The notes under the pieces were generated by a model, which did no database searches, was not told the origin of the DNA, and worked only from the letters and a program-made list of their open reading frames with translations. The position numbers and the translations under genes are program-made. A DNA stretch of 33,191 nucleotides from IMG/VR virus record IMGVR_UViG_3300021519_000037, positions 1-33,191 of that record; one strand, given 5' to 3'. This DNA is from a virus. Below, in pieces: positions 22,182 to 28,850 of this stretch. How positions within the stretch are numbered: the first letter of the stretch is position 1; each line of letters begins with the position of its first letter.

Positions 22182-23646
22182 ACCGCACCAGCAACTGGCA
22201 ATCGAGCAGATAAGAAACTCCCTGGCCACTGGTCACAGACGACCACTACTGGCTGCACCATGCAGTTTTGGCAAGACATTGACTGCTGCATACATCCTGC
22301 AAAATGCTGCTGAGAAAGGAAAAAGGGCATTCTTTTTTGCTGACCGCATCAAGCTGATCTCGCAGACCTGTGAGCAGTTCGATAGGCTCGGCATGAAGTA
22401 CGGCGTGATGCAAGGTGATCACGAAATGTCGGACTCATCACAGCCAATTCAAATCGCCAGTGTACAGACAATTGCCAGACGAAAAATAAAGCCAGTATTT
22501 GATATTGCAATCGTGGACGAATGTCATATTACGGCCGAAGTCATTAAACAATTGATGGAAAGGTTTGATGCTGTGCCATTTATAGGGCTATCTGCGACAC
22601 CATATGCAAAAGGGCTAGGTAAATACTATGATGACTTGCTGGTCCCAATAACGGCCCAGGAGCTGCTCAAACAAGGCTATCTAGCACCTGTTCACTACTA
22701 CGGCGGTGCTCATATCAACACAAAGGGCATCAAGGCCAAGCAATTGTCCACTGGTGGCTCCGACTATGATCCGCTGGAAATTGCTACAGCGACAGAAAAA
22801 CAGCAGGAAATTCTCACTGGCGACATAGTAAAAAACTGGATGCTACACGGCGAGAATTCACAGACGATTGCATTCAGCCCATCAATCAAGCACAGCAAGT
22901 ATATGGTGGATATGTTTAATCAGGCCGGAGTGCCAGCTTGTCATATCGATGGGTATACGGATGAAAGGGTAAGGCAATCGCTATATAAAAAACACAGTGA
23001 GGGCGAGTTCAAAATCTTATCGTGCAGCAGGCTACTGAATACTGGCTATGACGCACCTTCCGTCCGATGCCTGATTGATTGTTTCCCCACTAGATCATTG
23101 ATTGCATTCCAGCAACGGGCTGGTCGAATCATGCGCATCCATCCTGGCAAAGAGTATGCAATATATCTGGATCACGCGAGTAACGTACAACGATTCGGAT
23201 TTGCCGAGAACATGGTTCCAGATGTCCTAGATGATGGCGAGAAAGCATTTACAGAAAAAGACCAGATCAAAGAAGTAAAAGAGAAAAAGCAAAGCAACTG
23301 CCCAGCCTGCTCAAAAATTATGATTGGCATTCGATGCTCGTGTGGGTACGAAATCCCGATTAGGGAAAGGCTAGAAACAGACTCCTCAACGCTCGTACAG
23401 CTCTCAGGAGCAAAGAATCCGACCACGGCTGATAAGTCCATATTCTACTCTGGTCTGCTGTCCTACGGCCGTGACAAGGGCTATTCGGACGGCTGGGCAG
23501 CACATCAATATAAAACCAAATTTGGTGTGTGGCCGAGGATGCTGGACATCAGGCTCACAAAAGCAATTCCGACATCGGTCACGGGCTGGATACAGCACCA
23601 GCAGATAAAGTGGAGAGCTGGACAAGCAAAACAACATTCATATTAG
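22171..23646 (+). CDS. Superfamily 2 DEAD/DEAH-type helicase with C-terminal zinc ribbon
   Basis: The 491-aa protein has the SF2 helicase motifs: motif I APCSFGKT (29-36, unusual in having SFGKT rather than GxGKT), motif II DECH (116-119), motif III LSATP (140-144), and motif VI QQRAGRIMR (314-322). Region 377-391 has CPACSKIMIGIRCSCG, a zinc ribbon. The resemblance is to type III restriction/UvsW-like and phage replicative or branch-migration helicases. No primase is recognised in the window, so it may act in recombination-dependent replication with the annealing protein and NinG, or unwind origin DNA. It follows the overlapping methyltransferase pair directly (TAA then ATG). Confidence 0.85.
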   Translation: MELRPHQQLAIEQIRNSLATGHRRPLLAAPCSFGKTLTAAYILQNAAEKGKRAFFFADRIKLISQTCEQFDRLGMKYGVMQGDHEMSDSSQPIQIASVQTIARRKIKPVFDIAIVDECHITAEVIKQLMERFDAVPFIGLSATPYAKGLGKYYDDLLVPITAQELLKQGYLAPVHYYGGAHINTKGIKAKQLSTGGSDYDPLEIATATEKQQEILTGDIVKNWMLHGENSQTIAFSPSIKHSKYMVDMFNQAGVPACHIDGYTDERVRQSLYKKHSEGEFKILSCSRLLNTGYDAPSVRCLIDCFPTRSLIAFQQRAGRIMRIHPGKEYAIYLDHASNVQRFGFAENMVPDVLDDGEKAFTEKDQIKEVKEKKQSNCPACSKIMIGIRCSCGYEIPIRERLETDSSTLVQLSGAKNPTTADKSIFYSGLLSYGRDKGYSDGWAAHQYKTKFGVWPRMLDIRLTKAIPTSVTGWIQHQQIKWRAGQAKQHSY

Positions 23647-23671
23647 ATGCACAATATAATCATTAAAAGGC

Positions 23672-23700
23672 TTTACATGAGTAAATGTATCACTTAATAT
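23672..23700 (+). promoter_or_regulatory. Second copy of the early promoter/operator
   Basis: TTTACA (23672-23677), a 17-bp spacer and TAATAT (23695-23700) repeat the architecture of 17091-17119. The inverted repeat TTTAC-ATGA-GTAAA (23672-23685) overlaps the -35 element, and GTAAATG plus a downstream CTCC are also shared. It lies in the 100-bp gap before a block of small genes and would start a second early transcript under the same control. Confidence 0.6.
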
Positions 23701-23746
23701 CACTCCCATACCGAGGCACACCCGCCGAGGACACTGGAGACATAAA

Positions 23747-23896
23747 ATGATTGAAGTTACTTACAGCACATATTCCTCAGTTCTTAATCGCCATTTTGTT
23801 GATGTAAAGACTGTAAAAACGATGGCTGACTTTAGATTGTTTGCTACGGCACTTTTTCATGGAAACTGGTCAATAATCAGCGAGGTGGCAGTATGA
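23747..23896 (+). CDS. 49-aa hypothetical protein
   Basis: The frame MIEVTYSTYSSVLNRHFVDV continues to WSIISEVAV. It has TGGAG 9 nt before the ATG and follows the promoter at 23672. The next gene begins in its stop (ATGA). Predicted small alpha/beta protein; no motif recognised. Confidence 0.5.
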   Translation: MIEVTYSTYSSVLNRHFVDVKTVKTMADFRLFATALFHGNWSIISEVAV

Positions 23897-24072
23897 AAAC
23901 CATTAAATTTGGTAAGACCGAATTCAGTACCCTATCGGGAGAGTATGTATATCTGATGGATTCTATCATGGGCGAGAAGTGCCTTTGCTTTTCCGCAGAG
24001 GAGCTTCGCACAGTATTAAATATGATGGAGTCTAGGGCAGCAGAACGGGCTGCACAGGAGGTCGAAGCATGA
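23893..24072 (+). CDS. 59-aa hypothetical protein
   Basis: The protein MKTIKFGKTEFSTLSGEYVY ... AAQEVEA has a beta-rich first half and an A/E/R-rich C-terminal helix. Overlaps of 4 nt on both sides (ATGA) and GCGAGGTGG ahead of it support expression. No known family. Confidence 0.5.
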   Translation: MKTIKFGKTEFSTLSGEYVYLMDSIMGEKCLCFSAEELRTVLNMMESRAAERAAQEVEA

Positions 24073-24155
24073 AAAGCAGGATTTTCGACTACTTTTTGCT
24101 TGTTGCAGTATTTCTCTCACTGGGCTATGCACTGGCAGTAGGAGCTTTACTATGA
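24069..24155 (+). CDS. 28-aa single-span membrane peptide
   Basis: MKSRIFDYFLLVAVFLSLGY then ALAVGALL: basic start and one hydrophobic helix. It is linked by ATGA overlaps to both neighbours and has AGGAGG 5-10 nt upstream of the ATG, a good ribosome-binding site. Confidence 0.45.
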   Translation: MKSRIFDYFLLVAVFLSLGYALAVGALL

Positions 24156-24502
24156 ACAAATCGGTTCTCAAAATACTAATATCGAATATGGACCAGGTGA
24201 TCCAAGTCTGGGGCGGACACGAGTCTGAGTCGGAATTCCAGCCAACAGATGCTATTTTGGACCTAGTATGGGCTGAGATGGCCAAGGATGGAGACTTTCA
24301 CTGGGATACAATAAACGGGGATGCTCGGTTTGCTGAGCTGGTCCTGGAAGTGGCGAAAGGCGTGACTGGGGCAGACAGTGCTCTACAGCGGTATGTCGTC
24401 GCACAATACCGTAATGCTGCTGAAATGGAATGCTATGAGCTAGAACCTGATGTCTGGGCAGCATTCAACGATAATGATGAAGGCGATGAATATGAGTTAT
24501 GA
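24152..24502 (+). CDS. 116-aa acidic hypothetical protein
   Basis: The protein is acidic and helical, with EFQPTDAILDLVWAEMAKDG in the middle and the tail NDNDEGDEYEL. AGGAG lies 10 nt before its ATG. The acidic tail could mimic DNA or bind a basic protein; this is only inference. It overlaps the next gene by 11 nt. No recognised family. Confidence 0.55.
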   Translation: MNKSVLKILISNMDQVIQVWGGHESESEFQPTDAILDLVWAEMAKDGDFHWDTINGDARFAELVLEVAKGVTGADSALQRYVVAQYRNAAEMECYELEPDVWAAFNDNDEGDEYEL

Positions 24503-24710
24503 ATCTGCTAAAGATATGCAGGTTGGTGGTGACCACTACAAGCACATGAAGATTCAGCCAATGGAATACTCGATGGCTAACAATCTCAATGCCTGCCAGC
24601 ACACTGCTATTAAATATATTACGCGATATAAAACAAAGGGCGGTAAAATGGACTTGGAAAAGGCCATACACTGCATACAGTTACTAATCGAAATGGAATA
24701 CTCAGCATAA
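24492..24710 (+). CDS. DUF3310 family phage protein
   Basis: The 72-aa product contains GGDHYKHMKIQPMEYSMANN and CQHTAIKYITRYKTKGGKMD, the two conserved blocks of DUF3310, a small all-helical phage family sometimes labelled nucleotide kinase-like. Its function is not established. Start: AAGG at 24480-24483 is 8 nt from ATG 24492; an earlier in-frame ATG at 24486 and one at 24450 are possible but less well placed. Confidence 0.82.
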   Translation: MSYESAKDMQVGGDHYKHMKIQPMEYSMANNLNACQHTAIKYITRYKTKGGKMDLEKAIHCIQLLIEMEYSA

Positions 24711-24722
24711 CTAGGAGTCATC

Positions 24723-25940
24723 ATGCAATCAGCGTGGGAATGGAGAAAAGTGCCAGTTGAATTGGCAGATCGATTACCTACACCAGAACAAAAACAAATA
24801 TTTGGCATGATGCAGTCAGGGATGACGCAACCGCAAATGGCTAGTGAGCGAGGGATTTCACTCAGGAATACAGTGAGTGCTATATCGAGGATAAAAAAGA
24901 ATCTTCGCGCAGCAGGATACGATCCAGAAAATCACATGACACTGGTAAGCCCAGAGCCACAAGCTATCAAGGGCAGGACCGCCCTAGTCAAGGTACAAGC
25001 AGACGGTACAGAGACCGTGGCGATGTACTGGAACAAAACAGAAAAGTCTCGACAGGAGACTGGACTGGAAATGCTGGCAGATAAACTTGCCGCCCAAATT
25101 GCTCCCTACAAACCATCGAAACTAATCAAAAATAAACACATCACAGAACTAATGGCGGCAGTATTCATCGGGGATGCACACATAGGGATGTACGCATATC
25201 AGCCCGAGACCCGGCATTCGGATTTCAATGTTGATCTAGCAACTGCACAACTGCGTGAGGCCATCGACAATTTGATCGATAGATCACCAGCGTGTGAGAT
25301 AGGGCTGCTGGTAGATGTTGGGGATTTTATGCACGCTGACACTAGCCATAATAAAACATTTTCTGGTACGGACCTAGATGTAGACACTCGGTACGAACGC
25401 ATACTAGACATGGCTGCACTCGTAATGCGATATGCAATCGACAGGATGCTGAGTAAATTCAAACGAGTAATTGTGGTAGTGGTCAAAGGGAACCATAATC
25501 CAAATGCAGCAGTTGCTGTACAGAAAATCATCAGTGCATTCTATCATGCTGATAATCGCGTAGAAATATTGCGCACAGCATCCTATTTCCATTACATAGA
25601 ATGGGGCAAATGGCTGATTGGATTTAATCACGGAGACAAGATCAAGGCTCAGAAACTGCCAGGCATCATGGCACGAGATCAGTCTGAGGCGTGGGGCAGG
25701 ACGACAAGCAGGATGTGGGCACTCGGACACTTTCACCACCAGAATGTGCTTGAGCTGGATGGATGTGTAGTACAGAAGTTCGCAGCATTACCACCACCGG
25801 ATGGCTGGCACTCTAGCATGGGATACAGCAGCGGCCAGGCAATGCAAATGATCGTGTTCAAAAAAACTGGCGGGAAACACTCGACACTGATCTATGAATT
25901 GGACCGGCAAATGCAGCAGCCAGACTTGAGGATAAAATAG
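24723..25940 (+). CDS. Calcineurin-like metallophosphoesterase with N-terminal HTH
   Basis: The 405-aa protein has two parts. Residues about 17-60 (PTPEQKQIFGMMQSGMTQPQ, then RGISLRNTVSAISRIKKNLR) form a LuxR/sigma-like helix-turn-helix. Residues about 145-380 carry the metallophosphoesterase motifs: GDAHIG (D151, H153), VGDFMHAD (D201), KGNHNP (N257, H258) and GHFHHQ (H336, H338). Related phage proteins include nucleases and phosphatases of the Mre11/SbcD type; no capping domain tells which. With NinG and the exonuclease it may process DNA ends. AGGAG precedes the ATG by 5 nt. The HTH suggests targeting to DNA. Confidence 0.82.
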   Translation: MQSAWEWRKVPVELADRLPTPEQKQIFGMMQSGMTQPQMASERGISLRNTVSAISRIKKNLRAAGYDPENHMTLVSPEPQAIKGRTALVKVQADGTETVAMYWNKTEKSRQETGLEMLADKLAAQIAPYKPSKLIKNKHITELMAAVFIGDAHIGMYAYQPETRHSDFNVDLATAQLREAIDNLIDRSPACEIGLLVDVGDFMHADTSHNKTFSGTDLDVDTRYERILDMAALVMRYAIDRMLSKFKRVIVVVVKGNHNPNAAVAVQKIISAFYHADNRVEILRTASYFHYIEWGKWLIGFNHGDKIKAQKLPGIMARDQSEAWGRTTSRMWALGHFHHQNVLELDGCVVQKFAALPPPDGWHSSMGYSSGQAMQMIVFKKTGGKHSTLIYELDRQMQQPDLRIK

Positions 25941-25942
25941 TG

Positions 25943-26308
25943 ATGTGGTGTGCGCGGATGTTAGTCAAGGCTCCGATTGCCTATGGGCTATGCATGAGCC
26001 AAGAAATGTTCGACGACATCCTTGACCAGATGGAGATGGTCAGCGAGCCGTATATCGAAAAAGAGAATTTTGCACAGGTACATTTCATCAGAGGAAAGGT
26101 GAGGACAAGGATCGTGGTCTGTATCCGTAAGACCAGAAAATCAAGAGAGTTTATTCATGCTGCACTGGTACATGAAGCTGTCCATGTCTGGCAAGAGTTC
26201 AAGAGATTTTTGGGTGAGGAAAAGACGGGTGACGAACAAGAGGCGTATTGCATAGAAACTATCAGCTATAACCTAATGCGATCATACAAAAAGCAGGTGG
26301 GTAAATGA
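25943..26308 (+). CDS. Zincin-like protein with HExxH motif
   Basis: The 121-aa protein contains LVHEAVHVWQEFKRFLGE, an HExxH motif (HEAVH), and about 15 residues later GDEQEAYCIE, where E could be the third zinc ligand. Such small zincin domains occur in phages next to replication genes but their substrate is unknown. A GTG at 25940 just precedes ATG 25943; GAGGA lies upstream for both. The first residues are hydrophobic but not a clear signal peptide. It overlaps the next gene (ATGA). Confidence 0.65.
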   Translation: MWCARMLVKAPIAYGLCMSQEMFDDILDQMEMVSEPYIEKENFAQVHFIRGKVRTRIVVCIRKTRKSREFIHAALVHEAVHVWQEFKRFLGEEKTGDEQEAYCIETISYNLMRSYKKQVGK

Positions 26309-26511
26309 TTGGATGGATTGCTTTCGTAATCAATACGGCAGGGCTTGTCTTGCTGGGCTACAAGTTCCGCATAGGCTGGATATTCGGCATTACAGCAGAA
26401 TGCTTGTGGATATGGGTAGCAACAGAACGAGAGATACCATCACTGGCGTGTATGAGCTTGACGTATATTGTGATGGCAATAGTTAACTGTCGAAAATGGG
26501 GGGTAGCATAA
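26305..26511 (+). CDS. Small two- or three-span membrane protein
   Basis: The 68-aa protein is mostly hydrophobic: IGWIAFVINTAGLVLLGYKF (2-21), then GWIFGITAECLWIWVATE (24-41), and CMSLTYIVMAIVNCRKW near the end. It is similar in style to fragments of PnuC-like transporters often seen in phages. It has no clear motif for transport and may be an accessory membrane protein. Coupled by ATGA and TAATG overlaps to its neighbours. Confidence 0.6.
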   Translation: MIGWIAFVINTAGLVLLGYKFRIGWIFGITAECLWIWVATEREIPSLACMSLTYIVMAIVNCRKWGVA

Positions 26512-26768
26512 TGTCAGACTGGATGAAAACAACATGGTTCATAGAATCCGACTCTTATCGGAGGGTGTGTCCAATATCGGAATCAGATTTACAGGCACAG
26601 ATAGATCGCTATCTTGCTAGTGGAAAAAAAATAGAGCAGGTGGCTATAGGGGACAGCACATATGATCAGGTTTCATATACAACAGCTTTCAAAGTCACAT
26701 CGGCAAAGGAGTGCGAGAGGAAAAGAATAAAAAATGATAAGATGGCATCCAGGGCAGCGGCAAAGTAA
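26511..26768 (+). CDS. 85-aa hypothetical protein
   Basis: The protein (MSDWMKTTWFIESDSYRRVC ...) has a basic tail CERKRIKNDKMASRAAAK. ATG 26511 overlaps the previous stop and follows GGGGGG-like sequence at 26498-26503; an in-frame ATG at 26496 is less likely. It is the last gene before the packaging block. No family is recognised; the basic end suggests nucleic-acid binding. Confidence 0.5.
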   Translation: MSDWMKTTWFIESDSYRRVCPISESDLQAQIDRYLASGKKIEQVAIGDSTYDQVSYTTAFKVTSAKECERKRIKNDKMASRAAAK

Positions 26769-26774
26769 TAATTC

Positions 26775-26783
26775 TGATATAAT
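26775..26783 (+). promoter_or_regulatory. Extended -10 promoter ahead of packaging genes
   Basis: TGATATAAT is a perfect extended -10 element 28 nt before the ATG at 26811. No -35 hexamer is seen 17 nt upstream, which fits an extended -10 or an activator-dependent late promoter. It is located exactly between the early small genes and the terminase genes, and TAGGAG at 26799 then serves the first packaging-block gene. Confidence 0.45.
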
Positions 26784-26810
26784 TCAACATCATCCGATAG
26801 GAGACATAAT

Positions 26811-26966
26811 ATGCCAATGAAAAAAGGTTCCAGCCAGAAGACCATCAGCAAGAACATTGCAACTGAGATGAAGGCTGGCTATCCGCAGAAGCAGGCGGTA
26901 GCGATGTCGCTGGCCAAGGCAGGCAAGACTAAAGCCAAGGCCAAGATGAAAGGCACTATCGAATGA
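26811..26966 (+). CDS. 51-aa basic protein (DUF6496-like)
   Basis: The peptide MPMKKGSSQKTISKNIATEM then KAGYPQKQAVAMSLAKAGK is the pattern of a small lysine-rich phage protein found widely near packaging or structural genes. It has a good ribosome-binding site (GGAG) and its stop overlaps the terminase gene. Function is not known; the basic character suggests nucleic-acid binding, perhaps with terminase. Confidence 0.65.
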   Translation: MPMKKGSSQKTISKNIATEMKAGYPQKQAVAMSLAKAGKTKAKAKMKGTIE

Positions 26967-27346
26967 TAGGCAGACCAACGCTATACACTCCAGAGCTGCT
27001 AGAGAAGGCACAAGCCTACATAGGTGGCGATTACGATTGTATATACAAGCATGGAATTCCATCGCATATGGGTATATGCGAGGCTTTACGCATTAATAAA
27101 ACGACACTGTATCGATGGGCTTCTGAAGAAGGCAAGGAGGAATTTAAGGAGATATTAGCTGAATGTCTTGCAATCCAGCATAACCTGTTGATCGGTAAGG
27201 GCTTGAGTGGTGACTTCAACGCAGCAATTACCAAGTTGGTATTAGGCAAGCATGGCTACCACGACAAGGTGGACCAAGCCGTTACAGGTGCTGACGGCGG
27301 TCCAGTGAAGGCAGACATGACTTGGACCATCAAGGTAGTCGGGTGA
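26963..27346 (+). CDS. Terminase small subunit
   Basis: The 127-aa protein starts GRPTLYTPELLEKAQAYIGG and contains ICEALRINKTTLYRWASEEG, a helix-turn-helix, as in phage small terminases that recognise the packaging site and load the large subunit. HNLLIGKGLSGDFNAAITKL and GKHGYHDKVDQ are typical of this group. It stands before the large terminase gene with one tiny gene between. It starts in an ATGA overlap. Homology to P22 gp3 itself is weak by eye. Confidence 0.85.
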   Translation: MIGRPTLYTPELLEKAQAYIGGDYDCIYKHGIPSHMGICEALRINKTTLYRWASEEGKEEFKEILAECLAIQHNLLIGKGLSGDFNAAITKLVLGKHGYHDKVDQAVTGADGGPVKADMTWTIKVVG

Positions 27347-27420
27347 TGGACCATGCCGTGGCAATCATCCTGATCTGCTACTTTGCTTGCCTGATACTTC
27401 AGTCTATCAGGGATAAGTAA
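27346..27420 (+). CDS. 24-aa single-span peptide between terminase genes
   Basis: The frame (MDHAVAIILICYFACLILQS then IRDK) is one hydrophobic helix with a basic end. It starts in the stop of the small terminase (TGATG) and stops in the start of the large one (TAATG), so ribosomes could translate all three in turn. No separate ribosome-binding site is strong. It may exist mainly to couple translation. Confidence 0.45.
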   Translation: MDHAVAIILICYFACLILQSIRDK

Positions 27421-28850
27421 TGCCTGAGATGCAGATCCCCAGACGGTTGCTGCCACTGGTCCAGATACCTAAGCGGTTCAAGATCGTGATAGGTGGAAGG
27501 GGATCAGGCAAGTCTGTCTCCGTGGGTGACATCTGTCTTATGGATGCTATGTCTAAAGGCATCAAAACTGGCTGCTTCCGTGAGTACCAGGTCAGCATGG
27601 ATGACTCTGTGCTCTCCCTACTAGCGGGTGAGATAGAACGTCTGGGGCTGCAAGGCTTTAACTGCCAGTCTAATGCGATCCAGTACAATGATGAAGATGC
27701 ATTTAAATTCCGGGGGCTGGCTAGGAATGCCGAAGGAATTAAATCAATGTATGGATTTAATCGATTTTGGGTAGAGGAAGCCCAGACGATTTCATTCGAC
27801 TCACTGAAGGCTCTGACACCAACGCTACGTGAGGAAGGCTCAGAGATATGGATGACCGGCAATCCAAGACATTCGGCAGACGCATTCAGCCAACGCTTTA
27901 TCAAACCCTATGAGAAACAGCTTCGCAGGGATCGCTATTACGAGGACGATCTGCATCTGATCATCTGGGCTAACCATAATGACAATCCTTTTTTTCCTGA
28001 AGTGCTCAAGGGCGAGATGGCTCATGACAAGGGCAGTATGTCTCCGGCACTGTACCGGCATATCTGGGAGGGTGAGTATTACGACGAGGTAGAAGACTCA
28101 ATCATTCCAGTGGAGTGGTTTGACGCTGCTATCGATGCCCATATCAAGATCGGCTTCAAGCCGGAGGGAGCAATCATCTGCAGCCACGACCCTAGTGACG
28201 AGGGTGGTGACAGCAAGGGTCTGGTGATACGCAAGGGGTCGGTAATACTTGATGTCCAGGAGAAAACTACGGGTGATAGTGCAGATGGCATTGCCTGGGC
28301 ATTGGCTGAGTGCCGTAAAGCTTGCTCAGATTGGTTTGTCTGGGACTGTGATGGGCTTGGCATTGCGCTAAAGCGGCAGGTCGAGAAAGAGCTGGAAGAT
28401 TCCAGAATACAGTGGTGGATGTTCAGGGGTAGTGAGACTCCAGACGATCCAGAGGCAGCATACGCAAGCAGCGTACATCAGCAGAACAAGACAAATCGGG
28501 ACACGTTCTTGAATAAGAGGGCGCAGTATTGGTGGAAGCTACGGGACCGCTTTGAGGCTACCTTCCGAGCTATCACGCAAAAGGCATATATCAATCCTGA
28601 CGAGATGATCAGCCTGTCGTCCAGTATTTCATGTATCGATCAGCTTCGTTCAGAGGTATGTAGGATTCCACTAAAACGTAATAATAATGGTAAGATACAG
28701 ATTATGAGCAAGGTGGAAATGGCCAAAAAGCCATACGAGCTACCCTCTCCGAACATGGGTGACAGCCTGATGATGTCTATGTTCAGTCCTAAAGTTAAAG
28801 CGGCTCAGGCGCAGTCTATCAATTTTGCAGGGTGGGGCAATGTCAACTGA
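27420..28850 (+). CDS. Terminase large subunit
   Basis: The 476-aa packaging motor has ATPase and nuclease domains. Walker A is GGRGSGKS (25-32) and Walker B ends VEEA (118-121). The coupling region has TPTLREEGSEIWMTGNPRH. The nuclease domain includes SHDPSDEGGDSKG (from 255) and VWDCDGLG (D309, D311), acidic residues for metal binding, with IPLKRNNNGKI near the C-terminus. The size and motifs fit the P22/PBSX-like headful group. It packages DNA into the procapsid through the portal, encoded next (overlap 11 nt). Confidence 0.93.
   Translation: MPEMQIPRRLLPLVQIPKRFKIVIGGRGSGKSVSVGDICLMDAMSKGIKTGCFREYQVSMDDSVLSLLAGEIERLGLQGFNCQSNAIQYNDEDAFKFRGLARNAEGIKSMYGFNRFWVEEAQTISFDSLKALTPTLREEGSEIWMTGNPRHSADAFSQRFIKPYEKQLRRDRYYEDDLHLIIWANHNDNPFFPEVLKGEMAHDKGSMSPALYRHIWEGEYYDEVEDSIIPVEWFDAAIDAHIKIGFKPEGAIICSHDPSDEGGDSKGLVIRKGSVILDVQEKTTGDSADGIAWALAECRKACSDWFVWDCDGLGIALKRQVEKELEDSRIQWWMFRGSETPDDPEAAYASSVHQQNKTNRDTFLNKRAQYWWKLRDRFEATFRAITQKAYINPDEMISLSSSISCIDQLRSEVCRIPLKRNNNGKIQIMSKVEMAKKPYELPSPNMGDSLMMSMFSPKVKAAQAQSINFAGWGNVN

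Noticed and set aside
23647-23697. 16-codon frame after the helicase
   Set aside because: Short, no ribosome-binding site, and it overlaps the promoter at 23672-23700.
27407-27904. 165-codon minus-strand frame
   Set aside because: Opposite the Walker A/B region of large terminase; no recognisable protein features.
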